Part shown: positions 18,233 to 27,573 of the stretch, piece after piece
Layout of the letters: each line of letters starts with the position of its first letter
How positions within the stretch are numbered: the first letter of the stretch is position 1
Assembly: GCF_035825295.1 (NCBI RefSeq)
Contig: NZ_JAYMGI010000002.1
Location: 2,024,001 to 2,088,000 of the forward strand
Direction: 5' to 3'
Source of the DNA: Actinacidiphila sp. DG2A-62
GTDB taxonomy: Bacteria > Actinomycetota > Actinomycetes > Streptomycetales > Streptomycetaceae
Length of the DNA stretch: 64,000 nt
Notes under the pieces: model-generated
Database searches by the model: none
Seen by the model: the letters and a program-made list of their open reading frames with translations, nothing else
Told to the model about the DNA's origin: nothing
Program-made: the position numbers and the translations under genes

Positions 18233-18982
18233 CTAGCGTGCGGTGAGTTCGGTGATCCGCCAGTGGCCGCCGCTGTACTGCGCGGTCACCGAGAGCTGGG
18301 CGGCGGCGCTGGTCGCGGCGCCGCCGGCGCGCTGGGCGGTCTGGTCGAGGAAGACCAGCAGCCGGGCGCGGTGGCCGGTGAGCGAGACGACGCCCGCCCG
18401 GACCACCCGCGTGGTCAGCGTCAGCCGCTGGCTCGCGACCTGCTCTCTGATCTGCGCGAACAGCGACTGGTACTGCGTCGCCGCGTGGCCCGCGAGCACG
18501 TCGCGCGCGGCCTGCGCGGTGGACTGGGTGTCGTCGGGCGTGTAGGCGAAGACGCGGGTCAGCGCGTTGCTGACGTCGCCGGTCACCTGGTCGGTGGCCG
18601 CGGTGTCGGTCAGCGCGCGGTTGCCGGTGGCCGCGGGGTCCCGCAGCTGCGCCGCCGCGTACAGCAGCCAACCGGACGCGAGCACCGCGGCCAGCAGCAC
18701 GGCGACCGCGGCGACCCGCCGCCGCGGCCACCGCGCGGCGCGCCGCAGGAGCCGCCGGAGGCGGCCGGGAGCGGCGGGAGCCGCGGCCTCGACGCCGACG
18801 GCGGTCTCGGCCTCGGCCTCGGCATCGGCGGCCTCGACGCCGACGGCTTCCGCGGTCGCGCCCACAGCGGTCGCGCCCACAGCGGCTTCGGCGTCGGCGA
18901 CCTCAGCCGTCGCGGCCTCCGTCGCCTCCGCGTCCGTCGCCTCCGCGTCCGTCGCCTCGGGCGGGTGGTGGGTCGTGGTCAT
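18233..18982 (-). CDS. Mce-associated membrane protein (type 1)
   Basis: This 249-residue protein starts with an Ala/Glu/Thr-rich low-complexity region (residues 8-70), then a basic patch, one membrane span (VAAVAVLLAAVLASGWLLYAA) and an external domain with TGNRALTDTA, VFAYTPDD and GGHWRITELTAR. It is the paralogue of the gene at 16648-17379. It lies 15 bases after the upstream stop. Together with the type 2 proteins it forms an alternating 2-1-2-1 set. Confidence 0.75.
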   Translation of the reverse strand: MTTTHHPPEATDAEATDAEATEAATAEVADAEAAVGATAVGATAEAVGVEAADAEAEAETAVGVEAAAPAAPGRLRRLLRRAARWPRRRVAAVAVLLAAVLASGWLLYAAAQLRDPAATGNRALTDTAATDQVTGDVSNALTRVFAYTPDDTQSTAQAARDVLAGHAATQYQSLFAQIREQVASQRLTLTTRVVRAGVVSLTGHRARLLVFLDQTAQRAGGAATSAAAQLSVTAQYSGGHWRITELTAR

Positions 18983-18997
18983 GCCCGGGTCCTTCCG

Positions 18998-19648
18998 TCA
19001 GCTCGCGCCGAGGGGCACGGCGGTGAGCGCGGTGAGCTTCCAGGTGCCGCCGGTGCGGGACAGGGCGGCCTCGAAGCGTTTGCGGTCGGAGGTGGCCGCG
19101 CCCGAGGCCAGGGTGGTGCGTACGGACACGGTGGCGATGAGCCGCGCGGTGCCGGCGCGGGTGTCGAGTTCGGTGACCGCGGCGTCGGTGACGTCGCCGC
19201 TCGCGGTGGTGTCCGCGGCCTTGAGCCGTCCGGCGTCGGAGGTGTGGCTGCGGGTGAGCTGGTCGTGCAGCGGTCCCGACGTCACGTCGAGCCAGGCCGC
19301 CAGGTCGCGGTCGACGTGGCCGCGCTCGACGCTGGTCACCCGGGCGATGTCCGCCCGGCCCGCGTCGAGGGCGGCGTCGCGCGCCTTGCCGTAGCCGAGC
19401 GCGCCGTCGCCGCGGGTGTCGGCGTAGACCCAGCCGGAGACGCCGAGCAACACCGCGGCGGCCGTCCACGCCGCGGCCCAGGCGAGCGTACGTCCCCCGG
19501 GCCGCCGTCCCCTGCGGGCCGCCTTCGCCGCGGGCGGGTCCACGACGACGGCGGAGGCCGTGGAGGCAGCGGCGGAGGAGGCCGTGGAAGCACCGGCAGC
19601 CGCAGCAGCACCGGCAGCCGCGGCGGCCGGCTCGTCGTGCGTCGTCAT
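18998..19648 (-). CDS. Mce-associated membrane protein (type 2, first accessory gene)
   Basis: This 216-residue protein has an Ala-rich N-terminus, a membrane span near residues 54-76 (LAWAAAWTAAAVLLGVSGWV) and an extracytoplasmic domain with AAWLDVTSGPLHDQL and AAVTELDTRAGTARLIATV. The ATG at 19648 overlaps the mceF stop codon (ATGA), which fixes the start and indicates translational coupling. The family is found downstream of mce genes in many actinomycetes and probably helps the assembled Mce complex. Confidence 0.78.
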   Translation of the reverse strand: MTTHDEPAAAAAGAAAAAGASTASSAAASTASAVVVDPPAAKAARRGRRPGGRTLAWAAAWTAAAVLLGVSGWVYADTRGDGALGYGKARDAALDAGRADIARVTSVERGHVDRDLAAWLDVTSGPLHDQLTRSHTSDAGRLKAADTTASGDVTDAAVTELDTRAGTARLIATVSVRTTLASGAATSDRKRFEAALSRTGGTWKLTALTAVPLGAS

Positions 19649-20997
19649 GGCGTGTCCCCCAGACCGAGGAGGCCCGCGAGCGTGGTCGGGGCGGCGGACG
19701 GCAGCGCGGGAAGGCCCAGCGCGCCGGGGAGTGCGGGTGCGGCGGCGGACCGCGCCGCCTGCGCGCCGGACGCGTTGGACGTACCGGATGTACCGGATGT
19801 GCCGGCGGCGCTGGAGGACGTGCCCGTCGTCGCCGTGGTGGACGTCGGCAGGACCGAGCCGGGCTGCGCCGGTTCCGGCACCCCGCCGCCGCTCGGTGCG
19901 TGCGCCGAGCCGCGGACGTCGCGGCCGGAGGAGGCCGGGGAGGTGCAGCGCGCGGCGGTGTTGAGGGCCGTGGCCGGCGCGCTGGTGTCCAGCCCGTTGC
20001 GGTAGACGGTGCCGCCGTAGCCGGAGGTGCACGGCAGCGGTGAGAAGAAGGTGACGGCCATCCCGAAGTTGACGCCCTGCGCGGTGACCGCGGTGGAGCC
20101 TGCCGCGACCACGGCGGGCACCTTGACCAGGAACTCCTGGATGCCGTGCTGCCGGGTGACCGCGACGTCGGAGGTGGTGAGCAGGTTGGCGAGCACCACG
20201 CTCAGGTCGGGGCCGACGTCCCGCAGCAGCGCGCTGACCTGGCCCGCGGCCTCGGGCGTCGCGGCGATCAGCCGGCGCAGGTCGGCGTCGGAGGAGTCGA
20301 GTCGCGCGGCCAGCTGACTGGCGTTGGCGGCGAAGGACCTGATCGCGTCGCCCTCCTCGGCCTGGGTGCGCAGCACGGTCTGCCCGTCGACCATCAGCTG
20401 GGTGTCGACGGGCAGGTTGGCGTCGGCGGCGGAGACGAACGCGCTGCTGTTGTCCAGCAGCGACTGGAGGTTGGTCGCCTGCCCGTCGAAGGCCTGGCCG
20501 AACTCGTCGACGACCGTGCGCAGGCTGTCCAGCGGCACCGAACCGGCCAGGCTGTCGACGCTGGTGAGCAGGTCGGTGACGGGCGCGGGCACGCTCGCGT
20601 CGGCCGCGGCGATCCGTGAGCCGTCGTGCAGGAAGGGGCCCTGGTCGGTGCTCGGCCGCAGGTCGACGTACTCCTCGCCGACCGCGGACAGGTCGGCGAC
20701 CACGGCCTTGAGGCGGCTGGGGATGCGTGGCGCGGAGTCGTCGATCCGCAAGGTGGCCTCGACGCCCCGGTCGGTGAGCGACACATCGCCGACGCGGCCC
20801 ACCGAGACGCCGCGGTAGGTGACGTCGGCGTGCTTGAACAGGCCGCCCGCCTCGGGGAGTTCGACCTTCACGTCGTAGTAGCCGCTGAGCCCGACGTAGC
20901 GGCCGAGGTCGGCGTAGCGCACCCCGATGTAGCCGAGCACGAGGACGGCGACGAGCAGGAAGGCGATGTTCTTGGCGACGGTGGTCCTCGTCAGCAT
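19645..20997 (-). CDS. mceF: MCE-family protein, MceF position
   Basis: This 450-residue envelope protein is the last of six MCE proteins, which together form a channel for hydrophobic substrates. An N-terminal anchor (IAFLLVAVLVLGYIGVRYA) precedes the MCE domain: VKVELPEAGGLFKHADVTYRG, VGRVGDVSL and GEEYVDLRP. A helical region follows, and a Ser/Thr/Ala/Gly-rich tail makes up the last 100 residues. The ATG at 20997 overlaps the mceE stop as TGATG, which decides the start. Confidence 0.87.
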   Translation of the reverse strand: MLTRTTVAKNIAFLLVAVLVLGYIGVRYADLGRYVGLSGYYDVKVELPEAGGLFKHADVTYRGVSVGRVGDVSLTDRGVEATLRIDDSAPRIPSRLKAVVADLSAVGEEYVDLRPSTDQGPFLHDGSRIAAADASVPAPVTDLLTSVDSLAGSVPLDSLRTVVDEFGQAFDGQATNLQSLLDNSSAFVSAADANLPVDTQLMVDGQTVLRTQAEEGDAIRSFAANASQLAARLDSSDADLRRLIAATPEAAGQVSALLRDVGPDLSVVLANLLTTSDVAVTRQHGIQEFLVKVPAVVAAGSTAVTAQGVNFGMAVTFFSPLPCTSGYGGTVYRNGLDTSAPATALNTAARCTSPASSGRDVRGSAHAPSGGGVPEPAQPGSVLPTSTTATTGTSSSAAGTSGTSGTSNASGAQAARSAAAPALPGALGLPALPSAAPTTLAGLLGLGDTP

Positions 20998-22169
20998 CAG
21001 CGGCCCTCCGTGGTGGTGACCGAGGGCAGCGGCAGCGGCAGCCCGCCCTGTTTCTTCGCCGCGGGGGCGTCGGTGGGCGTGGGGGTGGGGCCGACGCCGG
21101 GGTAGGTGCTGTCGTCGGGTTGCAGCGCCGGGACGATCCGGGTGCCGGGCGCGGCGGTCATGTCGAGGTAGACGTTGAGGTAGTCGCCCTTGACGCCGTT
21201 GAGGACCTCGTCGGTGAAGGGGTAGGTGACCAGGACCTGGAGGGAGTCGGGCAGGTCCTTGCCGGAGTCGGCGAGCCGCTGGAGCGTGGGCGCCAGCGCC
21301 TTGAGGTCGGCGACCATGTCGTCCTTGCTGCGGTTGACGGTGTCGACCGCGACGCCGGACAGCGTGTCGAGCGAGCGCAGCATGGTGACGAGCGAACCGC
21401 GCTGCTGCTCCAGCACTTTGAGGCCGGGGCTGAGTCCGGTGAGCACGGTGCCGATCTGCCGGTCGCGGGCGGCGAGCGTCGCGGAGAGCTGGTTGACGCC
21501 GTCGAGGGCGTCGGTGATGTCCTGCTTGTGCGTGTCGAGGTCGCCGACCAGCGTGTTCACCTGGGTGAGCATGTCGCGGATCTGCGGCTCGTTGCCGGTG
21601 AGCGCCGCGTTCAGCTGGGTACTGATGGTCTTCAACTGCTGGATGCCGCCGCCGTTGAGCAGCATGGACAGCGCGCCGAAGACCTCCTCGACCTCGGGGT
21701 TGCGGTTGGTCCGCGCGATCGGGATGACGTCGCCGGCGCGCAGCCGCCCGCCGGCGCTCTCGCCGGTCGGCGGCCCGGACAGCTCGATGTACTTCTCGCC
21801 GAGCAGGCTGGACTGCTCCAGGTGCGCGTAGGCGTTGGCCGGCAGCACCACCTTGCCGTTGACCTTCATGGTCACCACGGCCTGCCAACCCGCCCGGTCC
21901 GCCGTCCCCTTGCCGTGGTCGTCGGCCAGGCTGATGCCGGTGACCCGGCCGACCGCGACGTCGTTGACGCGTACCGACGCCTGCGGGACCAGGTCCAGCA
22001 CGTCGGCGAACCGGGCCTTGACGGTGTAGGGGTGGGCGCCGAGGTCGGCGCCGCCGGGCAGCGGGATGTCCTGCACGCCGCCGAAACCGCAGCCGGTCAG
22101 GGCGAGTCCGAGGGCCGCGGCGCCGGCGGCGGCGGTCGCGATACGGGCCCGGGCCGTCGTGCGCGTCAT
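20997..22169 (-). CDS. mceE: MCE-family lipoprotein, MceE position
   Basis: This 390-residue protein is the lipoprotein member of the Mce hexamer (LprK-like). The signal peptide ends at the lipobox ALTGC with Cys27 predicted to be lipidated. The MCE domain follows, with YTVKARFADVLDLVPQASVR, VGRVTGISL and LLGEKYIELSG, then a long helical segment and a Pro/Thr-rich C-terminus. The start overlaps the mceD stop by four bases. As the only lipid-anchored subunit, it identifies this as the fifth gene of a canonical mce set. Confidence 0.88.
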   Translation of the reverse strand: MTRTTARARIATAAAGAAALGLALTGCGFGGVQDIPLPGGADLGAHPYTVKARFADVLDLVPQASVRVNDVAVGRVTGISLADDHGKGTADRAGWQAVVTMKVNGKVVLPANAYAHLEQSSLLGEKYIELSGPPTGESAGGRLRAGDVIPIARTNRNPEVEEVFGALSMLLNGGGIQQLKTISTQLNAALTGNEPQIRDMLTQVNTLVGDLDTHKQDITDALDGVNQLSATLAARDRQIGTVLTGLSPGLKVLEQQRGSLVTMLRSLDTLSGVAVDTVNRSKDDMVADLKALAPTLQRLADSGKDLPDSLQVLVTYPFTDEVLNGVKGDYLNVYLDMTAAPGTRIVPALQPDDSTYPGVGPTPTPTDAPAAKKQGGLPLPLPSVTTTEGR

Positions 22170-23302
22170 CGGTCGGCTCCGTTCGCGGCGTGGGCGGGGC
22201 CGACCGCGGGCAGCGGCAGCGGCAGGTCGGCCGGCGGGGACGCGGCGTTCGGCGTACCGGTGGAGGCGCCGGTCCCGGCCGGCGTGGAGCCGCCCGCGGT
22301 GGCCGCCTTCCTCGGGGTGGTCAGCGGTCCGCCCATGCTCAGCTCGTTGATGTCCGCGCGGCCGTCGAGAGCCCCGGTCCTCGGGTTGTACGCGTTGAGC
22401 ACGTTGTCCGCGGCCAGCGGCGCGGTGTCGAGGAGTTCGGCGAGCGAGGCGCGCTGGTCGACCAGGGTCTGCGTGATGGGTTCGAGCTTGGTGACGCTGG
22501 TCTTCAGGCGGGCGCGGTTGTCCTGGACGAAGGTCTTCACCTGGCCGAGGGCGGTGGACAGTTGCCGCAGCGCGCCGGCGAGGTTCTCCTTGTCGTCGGC
22601 CAGGAAGCCGCTGACGGTGGAGAGTTGGTCGGTGGCGGCCTTCACCTTGCCGTCGTTGGCCTTCAGCATCGCGGTGAAGGACTGGAGGTAGGACAGCGTG
22701 GCGAACAGGTCGTCGCTGCGGCCGTTGAGCGTCTTGGAGGCCGCGCCGAGCTGGGCGATGCTGTCGCCGATGGCCTTGCCGTTGCCGTCGAGGTTGGCCG
22801 CGCCGGTGTCCAGCAGGTCGGACAGGGCGCCGGTGGCGTTGGCGCCGTTCGGGCCGAGGGCCTTGCTGAGCTGCGTGACGCTGTCGTAGAGCTGGTCGAC
22901 CTCGACCGGGGTGGCGGTGCGGGTGGCGGGGATGACCGCGTGGTCCTTCAGCCGCGGGCCGCCGGTGTAGGCGGGGGTGAGCTGGACGTAGCGGTCGGCG
23001 ACGACGCTGGGCGCGACGACGACCGCGCCCGCGCCGGCCGGCACCTTGACGCCGTGGTCGAGGGTGAGGGTGACCTTCACCTGGGTGCCCTGGGGCGTCA
23101 CCGCGTCGACCGTGCCCACCTTGACGCCGAGGACGCGCAGGTCGGAGCCGGGGTAGACGCCCACGGCGTGGTCGAAGTAGGCGGTGACGCGGGTGCCGCC
23201 GGGGCCGCCGAAGGCCAGCAGGCCGGCGGTGACGGCGCCGGCCGCGATCACGGCGAGCACGATGGCCAGGGACAGCGCGCGCCGTCCCAGGAGCGCGGTC
23301 AT
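22166..23302 (-). CDS. mceD: MCE-family protein, MceD position
   Basis: This 378-residue protein has an N-terminal membrane anchor (LAIVLAVIAAGAVTAGLLAF) and an MCE domain with VTAYFDHAVGVYPGSDLRV, LGVKVGTVDAV and VADRYVQLTPAY. A helical rod region follows, rich in Leu/Ala with regularly spaced Thr and Asn, and then a Pro/Ala/Thr-rich tail. ATG at 23302 overlaps the mceC stop codon (ATGA), giving the start preference over an upstream in-frame ATG at 23389. It would contribute one ring subunit to the Mce assembly. Confidence 0.88.
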   Translation of the reverse strand: MTALLGRRALSLAIVLAVIAAGAVTAGLLAFGGPGGTRVTAYFDHAVGVYPGSDLRVLGVKVGTVDAVTPQGTQVKVTLTLDHGVKVPAGAGAVVVAPSVVADRYVQLTPAYTGGPRLKDHAVIPATRTATPVEVDQLYDSVTQLSKALGPNGANATGALSDLLDTGAANLDGNGKAIGDSIAQLGAASKTLNGRSDDLFATLSYLQSFTAMLKANDGKVKAATDQLSTVSGFLADDKENLAGALRQLSTALGQVKTFVQDNRARLKTSVTKLEPITQTLVDQRASLAELLDTAPLAADNVLNAYNPRTGALDGRADINELSMGGPLTTPRKAATAGGSTPAGTGASTGTPNAASPPADLPLPLPAVGPAHAANGADR

Positions 23303-24384
23303 GAGGCGCCTCCGGTCGCCTTGGGGGGCATGCAGCCGGTGGTCGGCGGGGTGCCCTTCGGCAGGTAGTTCCTGGGCACCAGGCCGCACAGGTAGCTGTC
23401 GAACCAGCGGCCGTTGCCGAGGGTGTTGCCGACCAGCCGGTAGTACGGCCCGGCGAGCGCCAGCGCCTTGTCCAGGCCGGCCTGGTTGGCGTCCAGCACG
23501 GTGGTGACGCGGTCCAACGCGTCGAGGGTGGGCGCGAGTTGCCGGTTGTTGTCGGCGACCAGGCCGCTGAGCTGGGTGCCCAGGTTCTGGGTGCCGACGA
23601 GCAGGTCGTGGATGGCGTCGCGGCGCTTGTTCAGCTCGTCGAGCAGCAGGTTGCCGTCCGAGACGAGCGCCTGGAAGCGGCCGTTCTGGTCCGACAGCGT
23701 CTTGGTGAGCTGCTTGCTGCCGGAGAGCAGGTCGGCGAGTTCGGCGTCGCGGCTGGAGACCGTCTTGGACAGCGCGGCCAGGCCGGTGGCGGCGCTGCGC
23801 ACCGAGGCGGGGGTGTCCTTGAACGTCTCGGAGATCGTCTCGAAGCTCGCGGCGAGCTGCGCGGTGTCGATCGCGCCGAAGGTGCGGCCGAGGCCGTTGA
23901 ACGCCTCGGTGACGTCGTACGGCGAGGTGGTGCGGGTCTTGGGGATGCGCTGGGCGGGGTCCTGCGGGCGGCTGCCGAGCGGGTCGACGGCCAGGTACTT
24001 CTCGCCGAGCAGCGTCTTGATGCCGATCGCGGCGGTGCTGGCGTCGCCGATCCAGGTGTGCCGGACCCGGAAGGTGACCTTGACCTTGTCGCCGTCCAGC
24101 GAGACGCCGGTGACCTTGCCGACCTTGACGCCGGCCACCCTGACCTCGTTGCCCGGGCGCAGCCCCGCGGCCTCGCTGAAGTCCGCGGAGTAGGAGGTGC
24201 CGCCGCCGATCACCGGCAGCGCGTCGGCGTTGTACGCGACCAGGCCGGCCAGCACCAGCAGCGCCAGGCCGATCGCGCCGACCAGGACGGGGTTGCGGTG
24301 CCGCAGCGGTGTGAACAGCGGGCGGCCGCGGCGAGCGGGGGCGCGCAGCCGCAGCCGGCGCGGCGCGCGGAACCTGGGCCTCAT
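23299..24384 (-). CDS. mceC: MCE-family protein, MceC position
   Basis: This 361-residue protein has a strongly basic N-terminus, a membrane anchor (PVLVGAIGLALLVLAGLVAY) and an MCE domain including YSADFSEAAGLRPGNEVRV, AGVKVGKVTGVSL and LLGEKYLAVDPLG. A long helical domain and a Cys-containing C-terminal stretch (DSYLCGLVPRNYLP) follow. I start it at ATG 24384, which overlaps the mceB stop (ATGA); ATG 24393 is an alternative three codons earlier. Confidence 0.88.
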   Translation of the reverse strand: MRPRFRAPRRLRLRAPARRGRPLFTPLRHRNPVLVGAIGLALLVLAGLVAYNADALPVIGGGTSYSADFSEAAGLRPGNEVRVAGVKVGKVTGVSLDGDKVKVTFRVRHTWIGDASTAAIGIKTLLGEKYLAVDPLGSRPQDPAQRIPKTRTTSPYDVTEAFNGLGRTFGAIDTAQLAASFETISETFKDTPASVRSAATGLAALSKTVSSRDAELADLLSGSKQLTKTLSDQNGRFQALVSDGNLLLDELNKRRDAIHDLLVGTQNLGTQLSGLVADNNRQLAPTLDALDRVTTVLDANQAGLDKALALAGPYYRLVGNTLGNGRWFDSYLCGLVPRNYLPKGTPPTTGCMPPKATGGAS

Positions 24385-25412
24385 GACCGGCACCTCGCTT
24401 CGGTGATGGCGATGCCGGTGGGCGGCGCGCTGCCGTCGGAGGTGCGGACCCCGGAGACGGTGGCCTGGCAGAGGTAGAGGTTGAGCCAGGAGCCGTAGGA
24501 GGCGGTCCGGCCCACCGCCTCGAACTTGCGCGGCGTCTGCTTCAGGAAGTCCTCCAGCTGCGGGCTGTTGTCGGCGAGGTTGGTGGACAGCCGGCCGAGC
24601 TGGGCGATGGAGTCCTTCAGCGGCGCCCGGCCGTCGTCGAGCAGTCCGGCGGTGCTGGTGGTGAGCTGGGAGATCGCGGTGATCGACTGACCGATCGGCT
24701 CGCGGTCCTGGGAGAAGCCGGTGACCAGCTGCTGGAGCGAGGCCACCAGGTCGTCGAAGCCGGCCTCGCGGGTGTTGACGGTGGTCAGCACCGAGTTGAG
24801 GTTGTCGATGACCTGGCCGATCACCTGGTCCTTGGCGGCGAGCGTGGTGGTGACCGAGCCGACGTCGCTGATCAGGCTGTCGACGGTGCCGCCCTCGCCC
24901 TGGAGCACCTCGACGATCTCCCCGGCCAGTTTGTTGACCTCGGTGGGCGACAGGCCCTGGAAGAGCGGCTGGAAGCCGTTGAACAGCTGGGTGAGGTCCA
25001 GGGCGGGGGTGGTGCGGTCCAGCGGGATGGTGGCGCCGGGGCGCAGCACCCCGCCGACCGGTCCGGTGCCCTGGGCGAGGTCGATGTAGCGCTGGCCGAC
25101 CATGTTGAGGTACTTGATGGTCGCGGTCGCCGACGCGGGCAGCACCCGGCCCTTCTGCACCGAGAAGTGCACCTGGGCGTAGCGGCGGTCGACGACCTTG
25201 ATCGAGTCGACCTGGCCGACCTTGACGCCGGCGATGCGCACGCTGTCGCCGGAGACCAGTCCCGTGGTGTCGGTGAACCGGGCGTTGTAGCCGGTGGTGT
25301 CGCCGACTCCCGCGCCGGCGATGCTGACCGCGAGCACGGCGGTGGCGAAGGCGGTGACCAGCACGAAGATCAGCGATTTGACGATCGGCCCGGTCAGGCT
25401 GCGGCGCTTCAC
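24381..25412 (-). CDS. mceB: MCE-family protein, MceB position
   Basis: This 343-residue protein has an N-terminal anchor (LIFVLVTAFATAVLAVSIAG), an MCE domain with YNARFTDTTGLVSGDSVRI, AGVKVGQVDSIKV and MVGQRYIDLAQG, and a helical domain ending in a Cys-containing segment (NLYLCQATVSG), a common feature of MceB proteins. The start is a GTG at 25412 that overlaps the mceA stop (GTGA). It is part of the same tightly coupled transcript. Confidence 0.88.
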   Translation of the reverse strand: MKRRSLTGPIVKSLIFVLVTAFATAVLAVSIAGAGVGDTTGYNARFTDTTGLVSGDSVRIAGVKVGQVDSIKVVDRRYAQVHFSVQKGRVLPASATATIKYLNMVGQRYIDLAQGTGPVGGVLRPGATIPLDRTTPALDLTQLFNGFQPLFQGLSPTEVNKLAGEIVEVLQGEGGTVDSLISDVGSVTTTLAAKDQVIGQVIDNLNSVLTTVNTREAGFDDLVASLQQLVTGFSQDREPIGQSITAISQLTTSTAGLLDDGRAPLKDSIAQLGRLSTNLADNSPQLEDFLKQTPRKFEAVGRTASYGSWLNLYLCQATVSGVRTSDGSAPPTGIAITEARCRS

Positions 25413-26692
25413 CGCACCGTCACCTCCGTCCCGCGGAAGACCGGCCCGGTCAGCAGGCTGCTCCAGTCCGGCAGTGACTGCGGCGCGGCGTCCATGGAGG
25501 GCGCGAGGAGTTCGTTGACCAGTTCGTTCTCCTGCGGGGAGTTGGCCAGCGGCGCGGTGCCGCGGCCGGTGTACGGGACGGGGTAGCACTGCGGGCCGCC
25601 GGTCGCGTCGTAGACCGGGGTGTCCTTGCCCGGGGTGTACTTGCCGCGGGAGGGCTCGGTGCTGACGTCCACGTGCAGACCGGGCTGCCCGGTGCCCTTG
25701 CCGAGCGCCTTGTCCATGACCGGCACGAAGTCGGCGAGGGTGCGCAGCGTGCAGGGGAAGGACGGGGCGTACCGCGCGAGCAGGCCGAGGGTGCCGCGGC
25801 TGTCGGCGGACAGCCGGATGAGGTTGTCCCTGTTCTGCCGCAGGTAGGTGGTCAGGTCCTGCGCGGTGGCGGTGGCCGTGCCGTACAGGGTGCTGAGGTT
25901 CGCCTGCTCCTGGGCGATGGTGCCGCTGGTCCTGGTGAAGTCGGTCAGGGCCTGCACGATGTCGGGCGCGGCGTCGTCGTAGACGTGGCTGACGGTCACG
26001 AGCTGCTCGATGTCGTCGTTGAGGGCCGGCAGTTGGGGGTTGAGCCCCCGCAGGTAGCGGTCCAGCTGGACGAGGGTGGTGCCGAGCTCGGCGCCGCGGC
26101 CGTCGAGGGCGGTGGCCACCGCGTTGAGGGTGGCCGACAGCTTCTGCGGCTGGACGGCGGTCAGCAGCGGCATCACGTGGTCCAGGACCTGCTGGAGCTC
26201 GATGGCGTCGCCGGAGCGGTCCTGCGGGATGAGCGCGTGCGCGCGGAGCGTGGGTCCGCCGGGAGCGCTGCCGGCCGGCGGCACCAGCGCGACGAAGCGG
26301 GCGCCGAAGAGGGTGGTGGGCAGCATCTGGGCGGTGACGCCGGCCGGGATGCGGTGCAGCTGCCCGGGGTCGAGGGCCAGGGTCAGCCGGGCGCCGTCGC
26401 CGTCGGCGTGGATGGCCTCGACCCGGCCGACGACGACGCCGCGGACCTTCACGTCGGCGCCCAGGTGCATCTCGTTGCCGGCGCTGCCGGTGACCACGGT
26501 GACGGTGGCCTCGTCGCTGAAGTCCTTGTCGTAGACGGCGACGGCGAGCCACGCCAGCAGCGCGGGGATCAGCAGGAAGACGATGCCGGCGGTGCGGCGG
26601 CGGGCGGTGGCCGCGCGCGTCCCGCGCGGTGCGGGCGGCGGCGGGGGCGAGGGCGCGGCGGCGGGCTGCGGCAGCGTGTCGGCGGCGGTCAT
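25409..26692 (-). CDS. mceA: MCE-family protein, MceA position
   Basis: This 427-residue protein is the first of the six MCE subunits. A Pro-rich N-terminus is followed by a membrane anchor (TAGIVFLLIPALLAWLAVAVY) and an MCE domain with MHLGADVKVRGVVVGRVEAI and LFGARFVALVPPAG. The helical region contains DRYLRGLNPQLPALNDDIEQ, and the C-terminus carries the Cys pair region typical of MceA. ATG at 26692 overlaps the yrbE1B stop (ATGA). Confidence 0.88.
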   Translation of the reverse strand: MTAADTLPQPAAAPSPPPPPAPRGTRAATARRRTAGIVFLLIPALLAWLAVAVYDKDFSDEATVTVVTGSAGNEMHLGADVKVRGVVVGRVEAIHADGDGARLTLALDPGQLHRIPAGVTAQMLPTTLFGARFVALVPPAGSAPGGPTLRAHALIPQDRSGDAIELQQVLDHVMPLLTAVQPQKLSATLNAVATALDGRGAELGTTLVQLDRYLRGLNPQLPALNDDIEQLVTVSHVYDDAAPDIVQALTDFTRTSGTIAQEQANLSTLYGTATATAQDLTTYLRQNRDNLIRLSADSRGTLGLLARYAPSFPCTLRTLADFVPVMDKALGKGTGQPGLHVDVSTEPSRGKYTPGKDTPVYDATGGPQCYPVPYTGRGTAPLANSPQENELVNELLAPSMDAAPQSLPDWSSLLTGPVFRGTEVTVR

Positions 26693-27570
26693 CCGGCCAC
26701 CCGCACGGTGGTGGTGGCGCCCCAGATCGCCAGCGACAGGAAGAAGTCGGTGATCGAGATGATCACGATGGCGTTGCGCACCGAGCGGCCCACCGCGATG
26801 CCGACGCCGGCCGGGCCGCCCTTGGCGGTGTAGCCGTAGTAGCAGTGCGCGAGGATCACCACGACGCTGAAGATCAGCACCTTCAGCGTGGACAGCAGCA
26901 CGTCCTCGGGGGCCAGGAACAGGGTGAAGTAGTGGTCGTAGGTGCCCTTGGACTGGCCGTTGACCCACACCGTGACCAGCCGGGAGGCGGCGTAGCTGCT
27001 GAGCAGGCCGATGCCGTAGAGCGGCACGATCGCCACCACGCCGGCGATGATCCGGGTGGTGACCAGGTACGGCATGGAGCGGATGCCCATGCCCTCCAGC
27101 GCGTCGACCTCCTCGTTGATGCGCATCGCGCCGAGCTGTGCGGTGAAGCCGGCGCCGACGGTCGCCGACAGCGCCAGGCCGGCCACCAGCGGGGCGATCT
27201 CACGGGTGTTGAAGTAGGCGGAGATGAAGCCGGTGAACGCGGTGGTGCCCAGCTCGTTCATCGCCGCGTAGCCCTGGAGGCCGACGACGGTTCCGGTGGC
27301 GAGCGTCATGCCGATCATCACGCCGACGGTGCCGCCGATCACGCCGAGGCCGCCGCTGCCGAAGGCGACCTCGGCCAGCAGCCGCTGCACCTCTTTGATG
27401 TAGCGGCGCAGGGTGCGCGGGATCCACAGCACGGCGGTGATGTGGAAGATCAGGTGGTCGCCGGTCTCGTCCAGCCAGCGCAGCCAGCGGGTGGCCGAGC
27501 GCCGGGGGCGGGGCCGCGGGCCGGGGGGCGGCGGCTCGGCCGGCGGTGCGTCCTTGTCGAGCAGGGCCAT
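26689..27570 (-). CDS. yrbE1B: MlaE/YrbE-family ABC transporter permease (YrbE1B position)
   Basis: This 293-residue inner-membrane permease is half of the integral-membrane core that Mce proteins sit on. About five to six hydrophobic segments are visible. Family motifs include TTAFTGFISAYFNTREIAPL, TAQLGAMRINEEVDALEGMG and KGGPAGVGIAVGRSVRNAIV. It starts three bases after the yrbE1A stop and its own stop overlaps mceA. The partner ATPase is the Mkl-like protein two genes upstream. Confidence 0.9.
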   Translation of the reverse strand: MALLDKDAPPAEPPPPGPRPRPRRSATRWLRWLDETGDHLIFHITAVLWIPRTLRRYIKEVQRLLAEVAFGSGGLGVIGGTVGVMIGMTLATGTVVGLQGYAAMNELGTTAFTGFISAYFNTREIAPLVAGLALSATVGAGFTAQLGAMRINEEVDALEGMGIRSMPYLVTTRIIAGVVAIVPLYGIGLLSSYAASRLVTVWVNGQSKGTYDHYFTLFLAPEDVLLSTLKVLIFSVVVILAHCYYGYTAKGGPAGVGIAVGRSVRNAIVIISITDFFLSLAIWGATTTVRVAG

Positions 27571-27573
27571 CGC